64,000 bases of DNA from Rhizobium sp. BK251 (GCF_004345245.1 NZ_SLUQ01000003.1:496001-560000), one strand, 5' to 3'; counted from the first letter of the stretch, positions 26,953 to 36,685 are shown. Translations and numbers: made by a program. The notes: a model not told the origin generated them from the letters alone.

Positions 26953-28059
26953 TCAGCGCGATTGGGCCCCCGCCCCGTGGCGACGCTTTGCAGAAGCCAG
27001 GATCGATTCCTGCGTCAGTCCATCGTTACGCACCATGACGGCATCAAACGCCAGATCGACGAAGACAGTCTTCACCGGCTCTTCCTGATAGCCGGCCACA
27101 AGCGGGCTCATCTTGCTCGCCATCGGGACTGCGCCGGGAGAATAGTAGGGTCGCTCATAGGGGACCGGGCCAATATCAGGCAACACGACGAATTCGCCGA
27201 AGGCCTGGATGCCGGCCGGAATCGGAGCAGGAGCGACGAGCGTGTAGGACGCGCTCGGCGTCTTACCCGCATAGGCCGTGCTGACGGCGATCGGCGCCGG
27301 CGCTGGAACCGGAACATTCTGCGGAATGGGCGCCATGCTGCCGCCAAGGCTCTGGAGCTGGTCACCCATGGACTGGTTCGAAGCCACCATCACGCCGGTA
27401 GCGATCTGGCCCTCGGGGTTGAGCCTCGGGAAGCGGTCGCCCTTCTTGACGTAGGACGCCATGAGAAATGGCATGTCGTGACCGTCCATGCGCGCGCGCC
27501 CGGCATACTGCACCCGTACCCTGCCCGTGCCGCTGTGCTGGAGGTCGAGCATGTCGGCGGTCTTGTTGGAAAGGTCTATGATGCGACCCTCATGATAGGG
27601 CCCGCGGTCGTTCACGCGAACGATGACGGAGGAACCGTTTTCAAGATTGGTGACGCGCGCATAGCTCGGCAGCGGAAAAGTCGGATGAGCGGCCGATAGG
27701 TGCATCTGGTCATAGACCTCGCCATTGGCCGTAAGTCGGCCATGGAAGGCCGAGCCGTACCATGAAGCAATGCCCGCCTTGTCGTATGAGAAGTCCTCGC
27801 GCGGATAGTACCACTTGCCCCTAACCTGATAGGGCTGGCCAACCAGGTAACGGCCACCGCCCTTCGGGATGTTGTTGCCGGTGGCGACACGGGGGCTCGC
27901 CTTCACGCCATATTCCTTCTCGGAGAAATACTCCTTCGGGCGTTTGGTCTGCTTCACACTGCCAGTTGTACCGCACGCGGCAGCGGTCGCGCACATCAAG
28001 GATATCGCGCACCATCGCAAACCAGTCGCAAGGGCTGCCGAACGGATCTCAAATTTCAT
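26953..28059 (-). CDS. rlpA: RlpA-like septal ring lytic transglycosylase lipoprotein
   Basis: A 368-residue predicted lipoprotein (signal with TAAAC lipobox at about residues 25-29). The double-psi beta-barrel catalytic domain is at about residues 85-185: GIASWYGSAFHGRLTANGE and VRVNDRGPYHEGRIIDLS hold the catalytic Glu/Asp and conserved His. RlpA cleaves denuded peptidoglycan at the septum. There is no C-terminal SPOR domain; instead a long Pro/Ala-rich tail. ATG at 28059. Probably cotranscribed with the downstream carboxypeptidase gene (68-base gap). Confidence 0.9.
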   Translation of the reverse strand: MKFEIRSAALATGLRWCAISLMCATAAACGTTGSVKQTKRPKEYFSEKEYGVKASPRVATGNNIPKGGGRYLVGQPYQVRGKWYYPREDFSYDKAGIASWYGSAFHGRLTANGEVYDQMHLSAAHPTFPLPSYARVTNLENGSSVIVRVNDRGPYHEGRIIDLSNKTADMLDLQHSGTGRVRVQYAGRARMDGHDMPFLMASYVKKGDRFPRLNPEGQIATGVMVASNQSMGDQLQSLGGSMAPIPQNVPVPAPAPIAVSTAYAGKTPSASYTLVAPAPIPAGIQAFGEFVVLPDIGPVPYERPYYSPGAVPMASKMSPLVAGYQEEPVKTVFVDLAFDAVMVRNDGLTQESILASAKRRHGAGAQSR

Positions 28060-28931
28060 TTGTCCCACGCCGCTACACAAATTTCCTTGGGTCGAAGCAA
28101 CCATCGCCACATCCGCCCTCTCGGCAAACGACTACGATCAACCGCCTAACGAGGTTTTAATCATGTGGATAACGTGTCAAATTTACGAATAAATCCGCGG
28201 CAATAGAAACAATTCTAACAGTTATGGTTAACGAAGGGTTTACGACCTCCGCGGCGGGCGTGAGCCGAAGCCGGGGCAAAGCCGTTGAAAACCGGCGCGA
28301 TATGAAACGCCTGCCCTCCTGCCAAAGGTACGCTTCGTCCCGAAATGACGTGCTTGTTTCGCGGCCGGAATTTTAGCGTTTTACGCCTTGCGTTTGCCCT
28401 CTGAGAAGGGGCGCTTGTCGCCTGAGGATGGCGATCCGATCATAGTCGAAGAGCGCACGTCAGATCTTCCGGCCGCCATGATCGAGTAAGCCCAACGGTG
28501 CGTCGGCAGCCTCCCGATTTCCGAGGAATGACAAGCTCATAAGGATACTGCTGCTGTTTTTGCAACGTTCTGCCACAATGAGGCAGGCCAGCGCCGTCGG
28601 CTCCTTGCCGCGCGCGCAGTCTGGTCCACATGCTGTTGCGTGAAAGCCGCAGGGCGTCAGCCGGAGAGCCGGGCAGCCAGTCCCGTTCATTCGCAACCAT
28701 TCGCTCAAGGCCTTTACGGGCTGTCCATTGATTACAGCGGTTCGTCCGGCCAGCGGTTGCGGCGGGCGGAAGAATGCCTCCGCTCCGTAGAGCGCTGGCG
28801 AGGCAGCAATAGATAGACGGCCTGAACGCGGCACCGGCACGGCTGTCGCCGGGTGCCGTGCAGGGACCACGTCTAGTCGTTGGTCGATGACAACAAGGCG
28901 CGATGCCTCTTGCAACGTGAAGGCAAAAGAT
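28060..28931. other. long intergenic region upstream of cydA and rlpA
   Basis: About 870 bases between divergent rlpA and cydA. The left 200 bases are AT-rich and probably hold the rlpA promoter. The right part is GC-rich with no convincing gene on either strand, despite long open frames antisense to cydA. A partial FNR-like pattern (TTG-N8-CAA) sits at 28880-28893 but is too close to the cydA start to be a normal activator site. Confidence 0.45.
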
Positions 28932-30374
28932 ATGTCCGATATTGAGTTGTCGACCCTGATCTCTCGGCTCGACTTTGCGTGGATCACAACCTTCCACATC
29001 ATCTATCCGCCGCTGACGATCGGTCTTGCCGCCATGCTGTTTTTTTCGGAATGGCGCTGGCTTCGGACGGATGACGAGACTTGGTACAGGCTCTGTCGTT
29101 TCTTCGAAAAGCTGTTCGTCGTCAATTTCGGCGCGGGCGTGGCAACGGGCGTGACGATGGAAATGGCCTTCGGCATTCTCTACGGACCTTTCTCGCAAGC
29201 CGCCGGCCCCTTCTTCGGCCAGGTACTCGGCTACGAAACGATCACCGCCTTCATGTATGAGGCCGGCTTCATCGGACTGATGATCTTCGGCTGGGGCAAG
29301 ATCAGTCGGGGAATGCATCTTTTTGCGACCTTCAACGTGGCACTCGCCTCCTCGCTTTCGGCATTTTGGATCATGGATGCGAATTCCTGGATGCAGGCAC
29401 CGGCCGGAGTAGAATACAAGGACGGTGTCTTCCGGATCGTCGACTGGATCGCCGCCATCTTCAATCCGGATGTCATTGCCGCCTTCCCGCACATGCTTAT
29501 CGCCAGCTTCGAACTGTCGCTCTGCTTCGTCGCGGCCATTTCTGCCTGGTATCTCCTGAAGAACGAGCATGTTGCGCTGTTCCAGCGCTCGCTGAAGTAT
29601 TCGGTACTTGCCCTCGTGGTGATTGCTCCTCTCCAGGTCTATATCGGCGATGCGCTGGGCCGTGTCACCGCGGACGCGCAGCCCGCCGCGCTTGCTGCCA
29701 TGGAAGGCCACTTCCACACTCTCAATCCCGACGGCAGCCCCAACACTTCCTGGAATGTCATCGCCTGGCCTAACGCCGCCGGTGACGGCAATGCGTGGTC
29801 CATCCAGATCCCGCACATGCTGAGCTTGCTCGAGACCCACACGTTCGACCAGGCGGTGCCGGGACTGGATCAGTTTGCGCCGGAAGACCGCCCGCCCGTG
29901 GTCATCCCCTTCTACTCGTTCCGCATCATGGCGGCGATCGGCGGTTTCCTCATGCTCGTCGCATTCTGGGGCGGATGGTTAGCATGGAAGGGCAGCCTGT
30001 CGGTCGCCCGCGTCACCGAAAACCGCTGGTTCCTGCGCGCGATCATCTTCAGCGGCTTCCTGCCCTACCTCGCCGTCTGGACCGGCTGGTGGACGCGCGA
30101 GACCTCGCGCCAGCCCTGGGTGGTCTACGGCCTGCTGCGCACCGAGGATGGCGTAAGCAACATGTCGGTCACGGCAGCCGTCTTCTGGCTGGTGGGCTTC
30201 ATGGTCTTCGAACTGACGGTATGGGCCGGCACCTGGTACTTCCTCGCCAAGGTGGTCCGCCAGGGTCCCGACATGGAAAGCCCCGTGGTCGGCGAAGGCC
30301 ATGAATATCTGGGCCACCTCGCCGACAGCCCGTCCAGCGCCGACAACGAGCCGGAATATGTCCGGCCCGTCTGA
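28932..30374 (+). CDS. cydA: cytochrome bd-type ubiquinol oxidase subunit I (cyanide-insensitive type)
   Basis: A 480-residue, nine-helix heme subunit. It oxidises quinol and reduces O2 to water in the inner membrane. MSDIELSTLISRLDFAWITTFHIIYPPLTIG gives the N-terminal heme-ligand region (split: DFAWITTFHIIYPP). The C-terminal GRQPW-type motif is SRQPWVVYGLLRT. The Q-loop is short, as in the CIO/CioA group (E. coli CydA is longer, 522 residues). ATG at 28932 is preferred, with AAGG upstream. First gene of a cydA-cydB-cydD-cydC cluster. Confidence 0.92.
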   Translation: MSDIELSTLISRLDFAWITTFHIIYPPLTIGLAAMLFFSEWRWLRTDDETWYRLCRFFEKLFVVNFGAGVATGVTMEMAFGILYGPFSQAAGPFFGQVLGYETITAFMYEAGFIGLMIFGWGKISRGMHLFATFNVALASSLSAFWIMDANSWMQAPAGVEYKDGVFRIVDWIAAIFNPDVIAAFPHMLIASFELSLCFVAAISAWYLLKNEHVALFQRSLKYSVLALVVIAPLQVYIGDALGRVTADAQPAALAAMEGHFHTLNPDGSPNTSWNVIAWPNAAGDGNAWSIQIPHMLSLLETHTFDQAVPGLDQFAPEDRPPVVIPFYSFRIMAAIGGFLMLVAFWGGWLAWKGSLSVARVTENRWFLRAIIFSGFLPYLAVWTGWWTRETSRQPWVVYGLLRTEDGVSNMSVTAAVFWLVGFMVFELTVWAGTWYFLAKVVRQGPDMESPVVGEGHEYLGHLADSPSSADNEPEYVRPV

Positions 30375-30415
30375 CACCCGCGCGAGAACATGACGAAGGT
30401 CAAGGAGTACAGGCA

Positions 30416-31462
30416 ATGGATACGCTAACCGAACTTCAGCAGCTTCTCGCCTTCGCGTGGTGGATGGCGTTGTGCGTGAGCATCCTGCTCTACGTCATGC
30501 TCGACGGTGCCGACCTTGGGGCTGGGATTATCTCCCTCTTCGTCCCGGACGAGCACGAACGCGGTGCGATCATGTCGGCCATGGCCGGCACGTGGGATGC
30601 CAATGAAACCTGGCTGGTCGTCGCAGGCGGCATCCTGTTCGGAACGTTCCCCTTCGTATACGGCTCGGCCTTCAGCTATCTCCTGCTGCCGCTGGCTCTC
30701 GTACTCTGGGGAATCATGACGCGCGCCGTTGCGCTGGAGTTCCGGCACCTCGCGGAGCCCAAATGGCGCCGCTTCTCGGACTATGCGTTCGGACTGTCGA
30801 GCCTTGCCACGACATTCTTCGGGGGCGTGGCGATCGGCGCTGTCCTTCAAGGCTTTCCCTTGACGGATGATCCAGGCAGGGTTCCGACCTATGTCGGCGG
30901 AGTAACGCGGTTCATCAGTGCTTTCAGCGTCTGGACCGGGTTCGGGGCCGTTCTCATCGTCATGCTGGCAGGCGGGCTCTTCATTCGCGCACGCTTCGAG
31001 CGGAGCGAGCCGCTGCGGCAGCATGTTGCCCGCTGGACAAACTTCGCCTTCGTTACATCGATCGCCTGCGCCGGCATCACGATCATCTGGTGCGCCACGA
31101 TCTTTCCCTGGGCGGCCCAGAAATGGTTCGGATCGAACTTCTGGATCTGGGCGCTGGTGCTCATCGCAGTCATCTACGCGACGATGCGAATGCGTCGGGC
31201 AATCCACGCCGACCGCGATCTGGCCGCCATCCTGTGGTTCAACCTGACGGTCGCCATCGTGGGGGTCGCCTTGGCCGCCACCATGTTTCCCTGGCTCGTG
31301 CCGAACACCTGGACAATCTACAGCGGCGCCAGCCCGCAGGTCTCCCTGATCACCTTCACGCTGACGATGGGCGGATTCCTCCCGGTTATGCTCATGTACA
31401 ACTGGTACCAGATCTGGGTCTTCCGCGCGCGCATCAGCAAACTCGTCGCCTATCACGATTGA
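30416..31462 (+). CDS. cydB: cytochrome bd-type ubiquinol oxidase subunit II
   Basis: A 348-residue polytopic partner of CydA. MLDGADLGAGIISLF is the conserved first-helix motif, and GTWDANETWLVVAGGILFGTFP (split: GTWDANETWLVV) is the second hallmark. It stabilises the heme-containing subunit. Shorter than E. coli CydB, consistent with the CIO subtype. It begins 41 bases after cydA, with a GGAGT ribosome site. No small CydX gene is visible right after it. Confidence 0.92.
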   Translation: MDTLTELQQLLAFAWWMALCVSILLYVMLDGADLGAGIISLFVPDEHERGAIMSAMAGTWDANETWLVVAGGILFGTFPFVYGSAFSYLLLPLALVLWGIMTRAVALEFRHLAEPKWRRFSDYAFGLSSLATTFFGGVAIGAVLQGFPLTDDPGRVPTYVGGVTRFISAFSVWTGFGAVLIVMLAGGLFIRARFERSEPLRQHVARWTNFAFVTSIACAGITIIWCATIFPWAAQKWFGSNFWIWALVLIAVIYATMRMRRAIHADRDLAAILWFNLTVAIVGVALAATMFPWLVPNTWTIYSGASPQVSLITFTLTMGGFLPVMLMYNWYQIWVFRARISKLVAYHD

Positions 31463-31508
31463 GGCGGCGAGAAAGGCAGAGAACTGAACAAAAGCGGGGG
31501 CAAGGATA

Positions 31509-33242
31509 ATGGCTGGACCACGGCAGATGCTGAACCGATCCGCTGCGCGGCAGCAAGAAACCTGGCTGCGCAGCTATATTCGCAACGTCCGGTTCCCGCT
31601 TTCGCTGGCAGTCGGGGCTGGAACGCTCTCAGGCATCCTGATGATAGCGCAGGCCTGGCTGCTGGCATGCGTCGTCAACGCGGTCACGATCGAGGGCCAA
31701 GGGCTTGCTGAAGTGTGGCATTGGCTCACCCCGCTCCTCGGCGTCATCGTGGCGCGCGCCATTGTCGGCAGCTTTGTCGATATCGCCGCATTCTCGGCCG
31801 CTGCAACGGTCAAGCACGGGCTGCGTCGTCGTCTCTATGACCACATCAGCGCGCTGGGTCCGGCCTGGATGCAACGCCAGCGCAGCGGCGAGGTCGCCAA
31901 CACGCTCGTCGACGGCGTGGAGGAGATCGAAAAATACTACGCAAACTACCTGCCGCAAACAGCATTGGCGGCACTCCTGCCGCTCGCCGTCCTGTTTGCG
32001 GCCTTCCCCGCCGATTGGGTCTCGGGTCTGATCTTCCTCGTGACAGCGCCGCTCATACCTCTTTTCATGATCATCATCGGCAAGGGCGCCGAAAGCCTCA
32101 ACCAGCGTCAGTGGGGCAGGCTCTCGCGTATGAGCGCGCATTTCTTCGACGTGATCGAAGGGCTGACGACGCTGAAGCTCTTCAATGCAAGCAGGCGCGA
32201 GGCAGAAGTGGTCGCGAGAATTTCAGACGAATACCGCAGCAGCACCATGTCCGTCCTGCGCGTCGCCTTCCTCTCTTCCCTCGTCCTGGAGTTCTTCTCG
32301 ACGGTCAGCATCGCGCTGGCGGCGGTATTCATCGGCTTCCGGCTCTACTATCGCGAGCTGGACTTCCTGTCGGGTTTCTTCGTCCTGCTGCTCGCGCCGG
32401 AATTCTATCGCCCGCTGAGGGACATGGGCGCACAGTACCACGCCCGCATGGCCGCGATTGCCGCGTCCGAAAGCATCATCCGCTGCCTGCAGACCGCCTT
32501 GCTGGAGCGTCCGGCAAATCCGCTACCCTTGCCGCTTCGCCGCAAGCTGCGCATCGATTTTGAAGGCGTCTGTTTTTCCCACGACGATGATGGGCAGGGA
32601 CTGCAGAATATAAGCTTTGCACTGTCGCAGGGCGAATGCGTTGCGCTCGTCGGCCCGAGCGGTGCCGGCAAGACGACGATCGGTCAGCTTCTGCTGGGCT
32701 TCCTTCGGCCACAATCCGGGCAGATCCGCGTCAACGGTGTCGACCTCTACGATCTCGACGAGAACGAATGGCTGAGCCGCGTCTCCTGGGTGCCGCAGAA
32801 GCCGACCCTGTTCTACGGCAGCATCGGCGACAATATCCGTCTCGGCGCGCCCGAGGCTTCCGTGGAAGCCGTCCGCGCTGCTGCCGTGCAAGCGCAGGCC
32901 GATGGCTTCATCGAGCGACTGCCCGCAGGCTACGAGACATTGCTTGGGGATGGCGGCCAGGGACTTTCGGGCGGCGAGATCCGCCGCGTCGCCCTCGCCC
33001 GCGCCTTCCTGAAGGACGCCGATCTGATCATTCTCGACGAGGCCACCGGCGCGCTTGACCGGCAGACGGCGACCCGCTTGATGGGTTCGGTCAGGCAGAT
33101 GACTTCGAAAAGCGCCGTTCTCTTCATCACCCACGACCTTGAGGCGGCCCGAACGGCGGACAGGATCATCACGATCGAGCGTGGCCGGATCGTCGACGAG
33201 GCAGGCCGCGCGATGCCGCTCAGGGAGGTCCGCCTGCCATGA
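31509..33242 (+). CDS. cydD: thiol reductant ABC exporter subunit CydD
   Basis: A 577-residue half-transporter: six N-terminal TM helices (about residues 30-320) fused to an ABC ATPase with Walker A GPSGAGKTT, signature LSGGE, and Walker B LIILDEATGALD. CydDC exports glutathione/cysteine (and has been linked to heme handling) and is needed for cytochrome bd assembly. It starts 46 bases after cydB and its stop overlaps the cydC start by 4 bases, so this is one operon. Confidence 0.92.
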   Translation: MAGPRQMLNRSAARQQETWLRSYIRNVRFPLSLAVGAGTLSGILMIAQAWLLACVVNAVTIEGQGLAEVWHWLTPLLGVIVARAIVGSFVDIAAFSAAATVKHGLRRRLYDHISALGPAWMQRQRSGEVANTLVDGVEEIEKYYANYLPQTALAALLPLAVLFAAFPADWVSGLIFLVTAPLIPLFMIIIGKGAESLNQRQWGRLSRMSAHFFDVIEGLTTLKLFNASRREAEVVARISDEYRSSTMSVLRVAFLSSLVLEFFSTVSIALAAVFIGFRLYYRELDFLSGFFVLLLAPEFYRPLRDMGAQYHARMAAIAASESIIRCLQTALLERPANPLPLPLRRKLRIDFEGVCFSHDDDGQGLQNISFALSQGECVALVGPSGAGKTTIGQLLLGFLRPQSGQIRVNGVDLYDLDENEWLSRVSWVPQKPTLFYGSIGDNIRLGAPEASVEAVRAAAVQAQADGFIERLPAGYETLLGDGGQGLSGGEIRRVALARAFLKDADLIILDEATGALDRQTATRLMGSVRQMTSKSAVLFITHDLEAARTADRIITIERGRIVDEAGRAMPLREVRLP

Positions 33243-34981
33243 AGGATATCCTGCGCCTCCTCCGTCTCTTTCGTCCCTATCGCGCCTGGATCGCCGCCGG
33301 CATCGGCCTTAGCGTCGTCGTCGCGCTTTCGAACGTGGCCCTGCTGGCGCTTTCGGGCTGGTTCATCGCATCCATGGCGCTGAGCGGCCTTGGCAACCAG
33401 ATGTTCAACTTCTTCACACCGGCAGCCGCCATACGCGGACTTGCGATCCTGCGGACCGTCGCGCGCTATCTGGAGCGCATCGTCACGCATGAGGCGACAT
33501 TGCGTCTGCTTTCAGCGCTTCGCGTCTGGTTCTACGGGCGGCTCGAACCGCTGGCGCCCGCCGGCCTTCAGGCCTACCGCGGCAGCGATCTTCTGAGCCG
33601 GATCCGCGCTGACGTCGACAGCCTGGACAATTTCTATCTTCGTATCCTGGCTCCGGTCGTATCGGCCGCGATTTGCGTCGTCGCCCTTCTGGCCGCCATG
33701 TCGATGATCAGCGTAAACGTCGCGCTCATCAACGGGATCGGACTGCTGCTGGCCGGCCTTGTCCTGCCGCTCATTGCACAGCGAAGCGGAAGGCGACCGG
33801 GCGAGCGTCTGGTGACGGCGCGTGCCGCGCTCAGGGCTGGTGTGACCGACAGCTGTCGCGGCTCGGGCGAATTGCGCGTCTATGGCGCCGTCGGCCGCCA
33901 GGGCGCGCATCTGGACGAACTGGGCCAGGCGCTGATTGCGGACCAACGCCAGCTAGTCCGCATCAAGGGTCTGTTTTCGGGGCTTTCGACTCTTGCGGCC
34001 CAGGCCAGCATGTTGGTTGCCGTCATCATGATCATTCCGGTCATCCATGCCGGAGCACTTCCGCCTGCGCATCTCGCCTTGATCGCGTTCTTCGTCCTGT
34101 CGAGTTTCGATACGATTGCCTCCCTGCCGGCCGCCTTCCAGTCGCTCGGCGAGACGCTTGCAGCAGCGCGGCGTATCTTCGAGATCGCGGATGCCGAACC
34201 GAATGTGGTCGATCCGGTACAGCCGGGGCCATCGCCGACGCGCTTCGACATCGACATAGACGCGTTGCGAATGCGCTACTCCGACCATGGGCCGTGGGCG
34301 CTCGACAGGGTGAACCTGAGAGTGCCCGAAGGAAGCGCTCTCGGAATCGTGGGTCCGTCGGGCTCCGGCAAGAGCACCATCTTCAACGTGCTGCTGCGCT
34401 TCTGGGACTATCAAGACGGCAAGGCGACCATCGGCGGCGTTCCTCTTGACGCGCTTGGTGGCGATGAGGCACGGAGCCTCTTTGCCGTCGTGGCCCAGCA
34501 AAGTCATCTCTTCAATGCCAGCATCCGGGAAAACCTGCTTCTCGCCCGTCCGTCCGCAAGCGAGGAAGATCTCAAGGCTGCACTGCGGCAGGCGGCGGTG
34601 CTTGACGAAGTCATGGCCTTTCCGCGGGGGCTCGATACCTACGTCGGAGAGGCCGGCGCGCGGCTTTCGGGCGGACAGGCACGGCGCATCACAATTGCCC
34701 GGGTCTACCTCAAGAATGCGCCGGTCCTGCTTCTCGACGAGCCGACCGAGGGACTGGATGTCCAATCGGAGCAACTCGTCCTTCGCGCGCTGAAGCCGTT
34801 GATGCGTGGCAGGACGACGCTGGTGATCACGCATCATCCCGAAGTCCTGACGCTGGTCGATCAGGTGATCACGCTTCTGGATGGAAGGAGCCTTCCGGCC
34901 GCGACCCCCGAGGCTATGGCCCATGCGGTTCTCACCGGTGCAAGGTCGCCCTCGCTCGCAATCTCCGGGTCGGGAAGCTGA
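33239..34981 (+). CDS. cydC: thiol reductant ABC exporter subunit CydC
   Basis: A 580-residue partner of CydD with the same layout: TM domain (about residues 15-310), then the ATPase with Walker A GPSGSGKST, signature LSGGQ, and Walker B VLLLDEPTEGLD. The ATG lies within the cydD stop (ATGA), indicating translational coupling and equal synthesis of the heterodimer. The catalytic H-loop is THHPEV. Last gene of the cydABDC cluster. Confidence 0.92.
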   Translation: MKDILRLLRLFRPYRAWIAAGIGLSVVVALSNVALLALSGWFIASMALSGLGNQMFNFFTPAAAIRGLAILRTVARYLERIVTHEATLRLLSALRVWFYGRLEPLAPAGLQAYRGSDLLSRIRADVDSLDNFYLRILAPVVSAAICVVALLAAMSMISVNVALINGIGLLLAGLVLPLIAQRSGRRPGERLVTARAALRAGVTDSCRGSGELRVYGAVGRQGAHLDELGQALIADQRQLVRIKGLFSGLSTLAAQASMLVAVIMIIPVIHAGALPPAHLALIAFFVLSSFDTIASLPAAFQSLGETLAAARRIFEIADAEPNVVDPVQPGPSPTRFDIDIDALRMRYSDHGPWALDRVNLRVPEGSALGIVGPSGSGKSTIFNVLLRFWDYQDGKATIGGVPLDALGGDEARSLFAVVAQQSHLFNASIRENLLLARPSASEEDLKAALRQAAVLDEVMAFPRGLDTYVGEAGARLSGGQARRITIARVYLKNAPVLLLDEPTEGLDVQSEQLVLRALKPLMRGRTTLVITHHPEVLTLVDQVITLLDGRSLPAATPEAMAHAVLTGARSPSLAISGSGS

Positions 34982-35213
34982 GTCGCCAGCACGGCGCGAA
35001 CTTCGCGGAAATCGATGATCGTGGCCTTTCCCGGTTCCGGTGAAGCCGAAATGATCTCGAGCAGGATCTAGCAACCACGCGCCAGTCGATGAGGATCTCC
35101 TCGCAGTCGCCCTTGATCCCCTTCAACGCGGCGCCTTGCTTGCCTTGTCTCGCCGCCGATTGGAACAAATCCGCTTCTGAAGTGTTCGTCTCGTTAGCAA
35201 GAGGAGGCACACC

Positions 35214-35492
35214 ATGAGCTATGACCCGAATCAGGAGCCCAATCTGCGCCCAACGCCGGTTACGAGGCGGCAATCGTCGTTCTGGACGGTTTGGGTAGCA
35301 ATTGCTGCAATCATTGTCGTCGGCGCGTTTGCCTGGATGCAATGGGGATCGCGAGTCACCGATCCTGGAACAACGGCTTCGACGGCTCCGATGACGCAGC
35401 CCGCGCCAGCGACGCCGGCGCCACCGGCAGATAGCGCGACGCCTGCAGCACCCGCGACGCCCGCGCCGTCCACTGGGACGACACCGCAGTAA
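35214..35492 (+). CDS. small membrane-anchored Pro/Ala-rich protein
   Basis: A 92-residue protein with a strong AGAGGAGG ribosome site. A ~24-residue cytoplasmic start is followed by one TM helix (about 25-44, TVWVAIAAIIVVGAFAWMQW) and a ~45-residue tail made almost only of Pro, Ala, Thr and Ser. The tail is likely a periplasmic spacer. No family recognised; such proteins are common in rhizobia. Monocistronic. Confidence 0.6.
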   Translation: MSYDPNQEPNLRPTPVTRRQSSFWTVWVAIAAIIVVGAFAWMQWGSRVTDPGTTASTAPMTQPAPATPAPPADSATPAAPATPAPSTGTTPQ

Positions 35493-35519
35493 AACGCGGG
35501 CATGTTCTTCGGAACCTGG

Positions 35520-35541
35520 TCGCGGTAACAATTTACCGCGA
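35520..35541. repeat. 22-bp palindrome
   Basis: TCGCGGTAA (35520-35528), spacer CAAT, TTACCGCGA (35533-35541): a perfect 9-bp inverted repeat 27 bases after the preceding stop codon. No T-run follows, so it is either a weak terminator or an operator-like site. The rest of the ~390-base gap up to the tRNA shows nothing else. Confidence 0.5.
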
Positions 35542-35878
35542 ATGCAAATTCTGCAGGCCAGCCGGTTGCTCAATGAGAGGTACTGAATCCGGCCCTGCGG
35601 AAATGCGCGAGCAGTACAAAGACTGCGCGCGCCGATTTTCGAACGGCGAGGCAGGCTGAAGACTTGCCTCGACTGGGGCGTATGGCGCGTCAACGCAAGC
35701 AAATCAAATGCAAGAACGCTCCCCGATCCTTCAGGCCCTCGGCAGGATGACATCGCCCATCAAGCGAGACGCACCATTCCCCATTTTTTCAGCGCCTGCG
35801 CTCTCCGGTTGACGATGGGGGGCGAACGGCTGTAAAGCCAGCGAAGTCCCCACCGGCACCCGGCGCGGGCCTGATCGC

Positions 35879-35968
35879 GGAAGAGTGTCCGAGTGGTTTA
35901 AGGAACCGGTCTTGAAAACCGGCGTGCGGGAAACCGTACCGTGGGTTCGAATCCCACCTCTTCCGCCA
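35879..35968 (+). tRNA. tRNA-Ser(UGA)
   Basis: A 90-base class II tRNA. Acceptor stem GGAAGAG pairs with CTCTTCC, ending GCCA with the CCA encoded. The anticodon stem-loop centres on CTTGAAA (anticodon TGA), and a long variable arm follows (GTGCGGGAAACCGTAC). T-loop is GGGTTCGAATCCC. All arms fold normally. Confidence 0.97.
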
Positions 35969-36019
35969 CAACCATATGATAGTGTTTGGCAATTTTCGTT
36001 GAAATGATCGGCGTCGATC

Positions 36020-36075
36020 TGCAGCATTGTCAACGATTACCTGCAACAATGCTGCAACTGCATACGTGTTGCAGG
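36020..36075. repeat. interlocked inverted repeats next to tRNA-Ser
   Basis: TGCAGCATTGT (36020-36030) pairs with ACAATGCTGCA (36046-36056), an 11-bp perfect match. CCTGCAACA (36040-36048) pairs with TGTTGCAGG (36067-36075), a 9-bp perfect match. The two dyads overlap and share TGCAAC-type cores. Located 52 bases past the tRNA 3' end, before the arsenic divergon. Function unknown: recombination site remnant or operator. Confidence 0.55.
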
Positions 36076-36160
36076 AGCGCCCGATTCTTGCTGCAGCGGA
36101 CAGTTCGACAAGAGGCGGCAGAATCCGCCCCACGCATGTCAATTTTCGTCCTATCCGAGG

Positions 36161-36685
36161 CTATGCGCAGCAACCGCTTTTGGAGGCGGCTGGTCCGCAG
36201 CAGGCAGCAGCCTCCTTCGTGTTCTCGGCAAGCCAGCGGTCACGTGGCTTGCAGCTGGCTGGACGCGCCAACAGTTCGACATGGACAGCTCCACCTCGGA
36301 GCGTCGGCAAAGAGGCGCAGTAGAGCTGCATCGGTCGCACGCCGTCGCTGACCTCGAAGGTGAGCTTCGCCGATCCGTCGAGCTGCACGTGCTCGGTCAC
36401 TTTCCGGATGATCGAATGGAACTTGCCCGCAGCCATGTGCGTCCGATCGTCTTCGTCGATGTCCCAGAGCTGGATGAATATCTCCGACCAGGCCTCCGGG
36501 TTCGCTCCGCAATCGAGAGCCGAGAACTGTCCCGCCTTGACCTCTGTGACGTGATAGCCGGGCTTCACCGGATGTCCGTCGTAGTGGAATACCAGCGGGG
36601 AATCCTTCGCTCCGGAGAGGATCGCGACGAGATCGCCGAGGCTGATGTCGTCCGTCAGCATTTTGCCGTTGTCGACGGCGTTCAT
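36161..36685 (-). CDS. DUF6428-like protein of the arsenic cluster
   Basis: A 174-residue protein, no signal peptide. The body (LGDLVAILSGAKDSPLVFHYDG; FIQLWDIDEDDRTHMAAGKFHSII) resembles a family often found beside ars operons and annotated DUF6428; I make that link from memory. The C-terminus carries two Cys pairs (ACCGP and GCCA), plausible metalloid ligands. It is divergent from arsR with only 42 bases between the two start codons. ATG at 36685 is supported by AAGGA at good spacing; a TTG at 36706 is the alternative. Confidence 0.65.
   Translation of the reverse strand: MNAVDNGKMLTDDISLGDLVAILSGAKDSPLVFHYDGHPVKPGYHVTEVKAGQFSALDCGANPEAWSEIFIQLWDIDEDDRTHMAAGKFHSIIRKVTEHVQLDGSAKLTFEVSDGVRPMQLYCASLPTLRGGAVHVELLARPASCKPRDRWLAENTKEAAACCGPAASKSGCCA

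Noticed and set aside
28880..28893. FNR/FixK-like half sites TTG-N8-CAA before cydA
   Set aside because: Only the outer TTG/CAA match; the inner positions do not fit TTGAT...ATCAA, and the site is just 38 bases from the cydA ATG, too close for normal activation.
28440..29840. 466-codon open frame antisense to cydA
   Set aside because: Overlaps the well-supported cydA frame; product has no recognisable motif and mirrors cydA codon structure.
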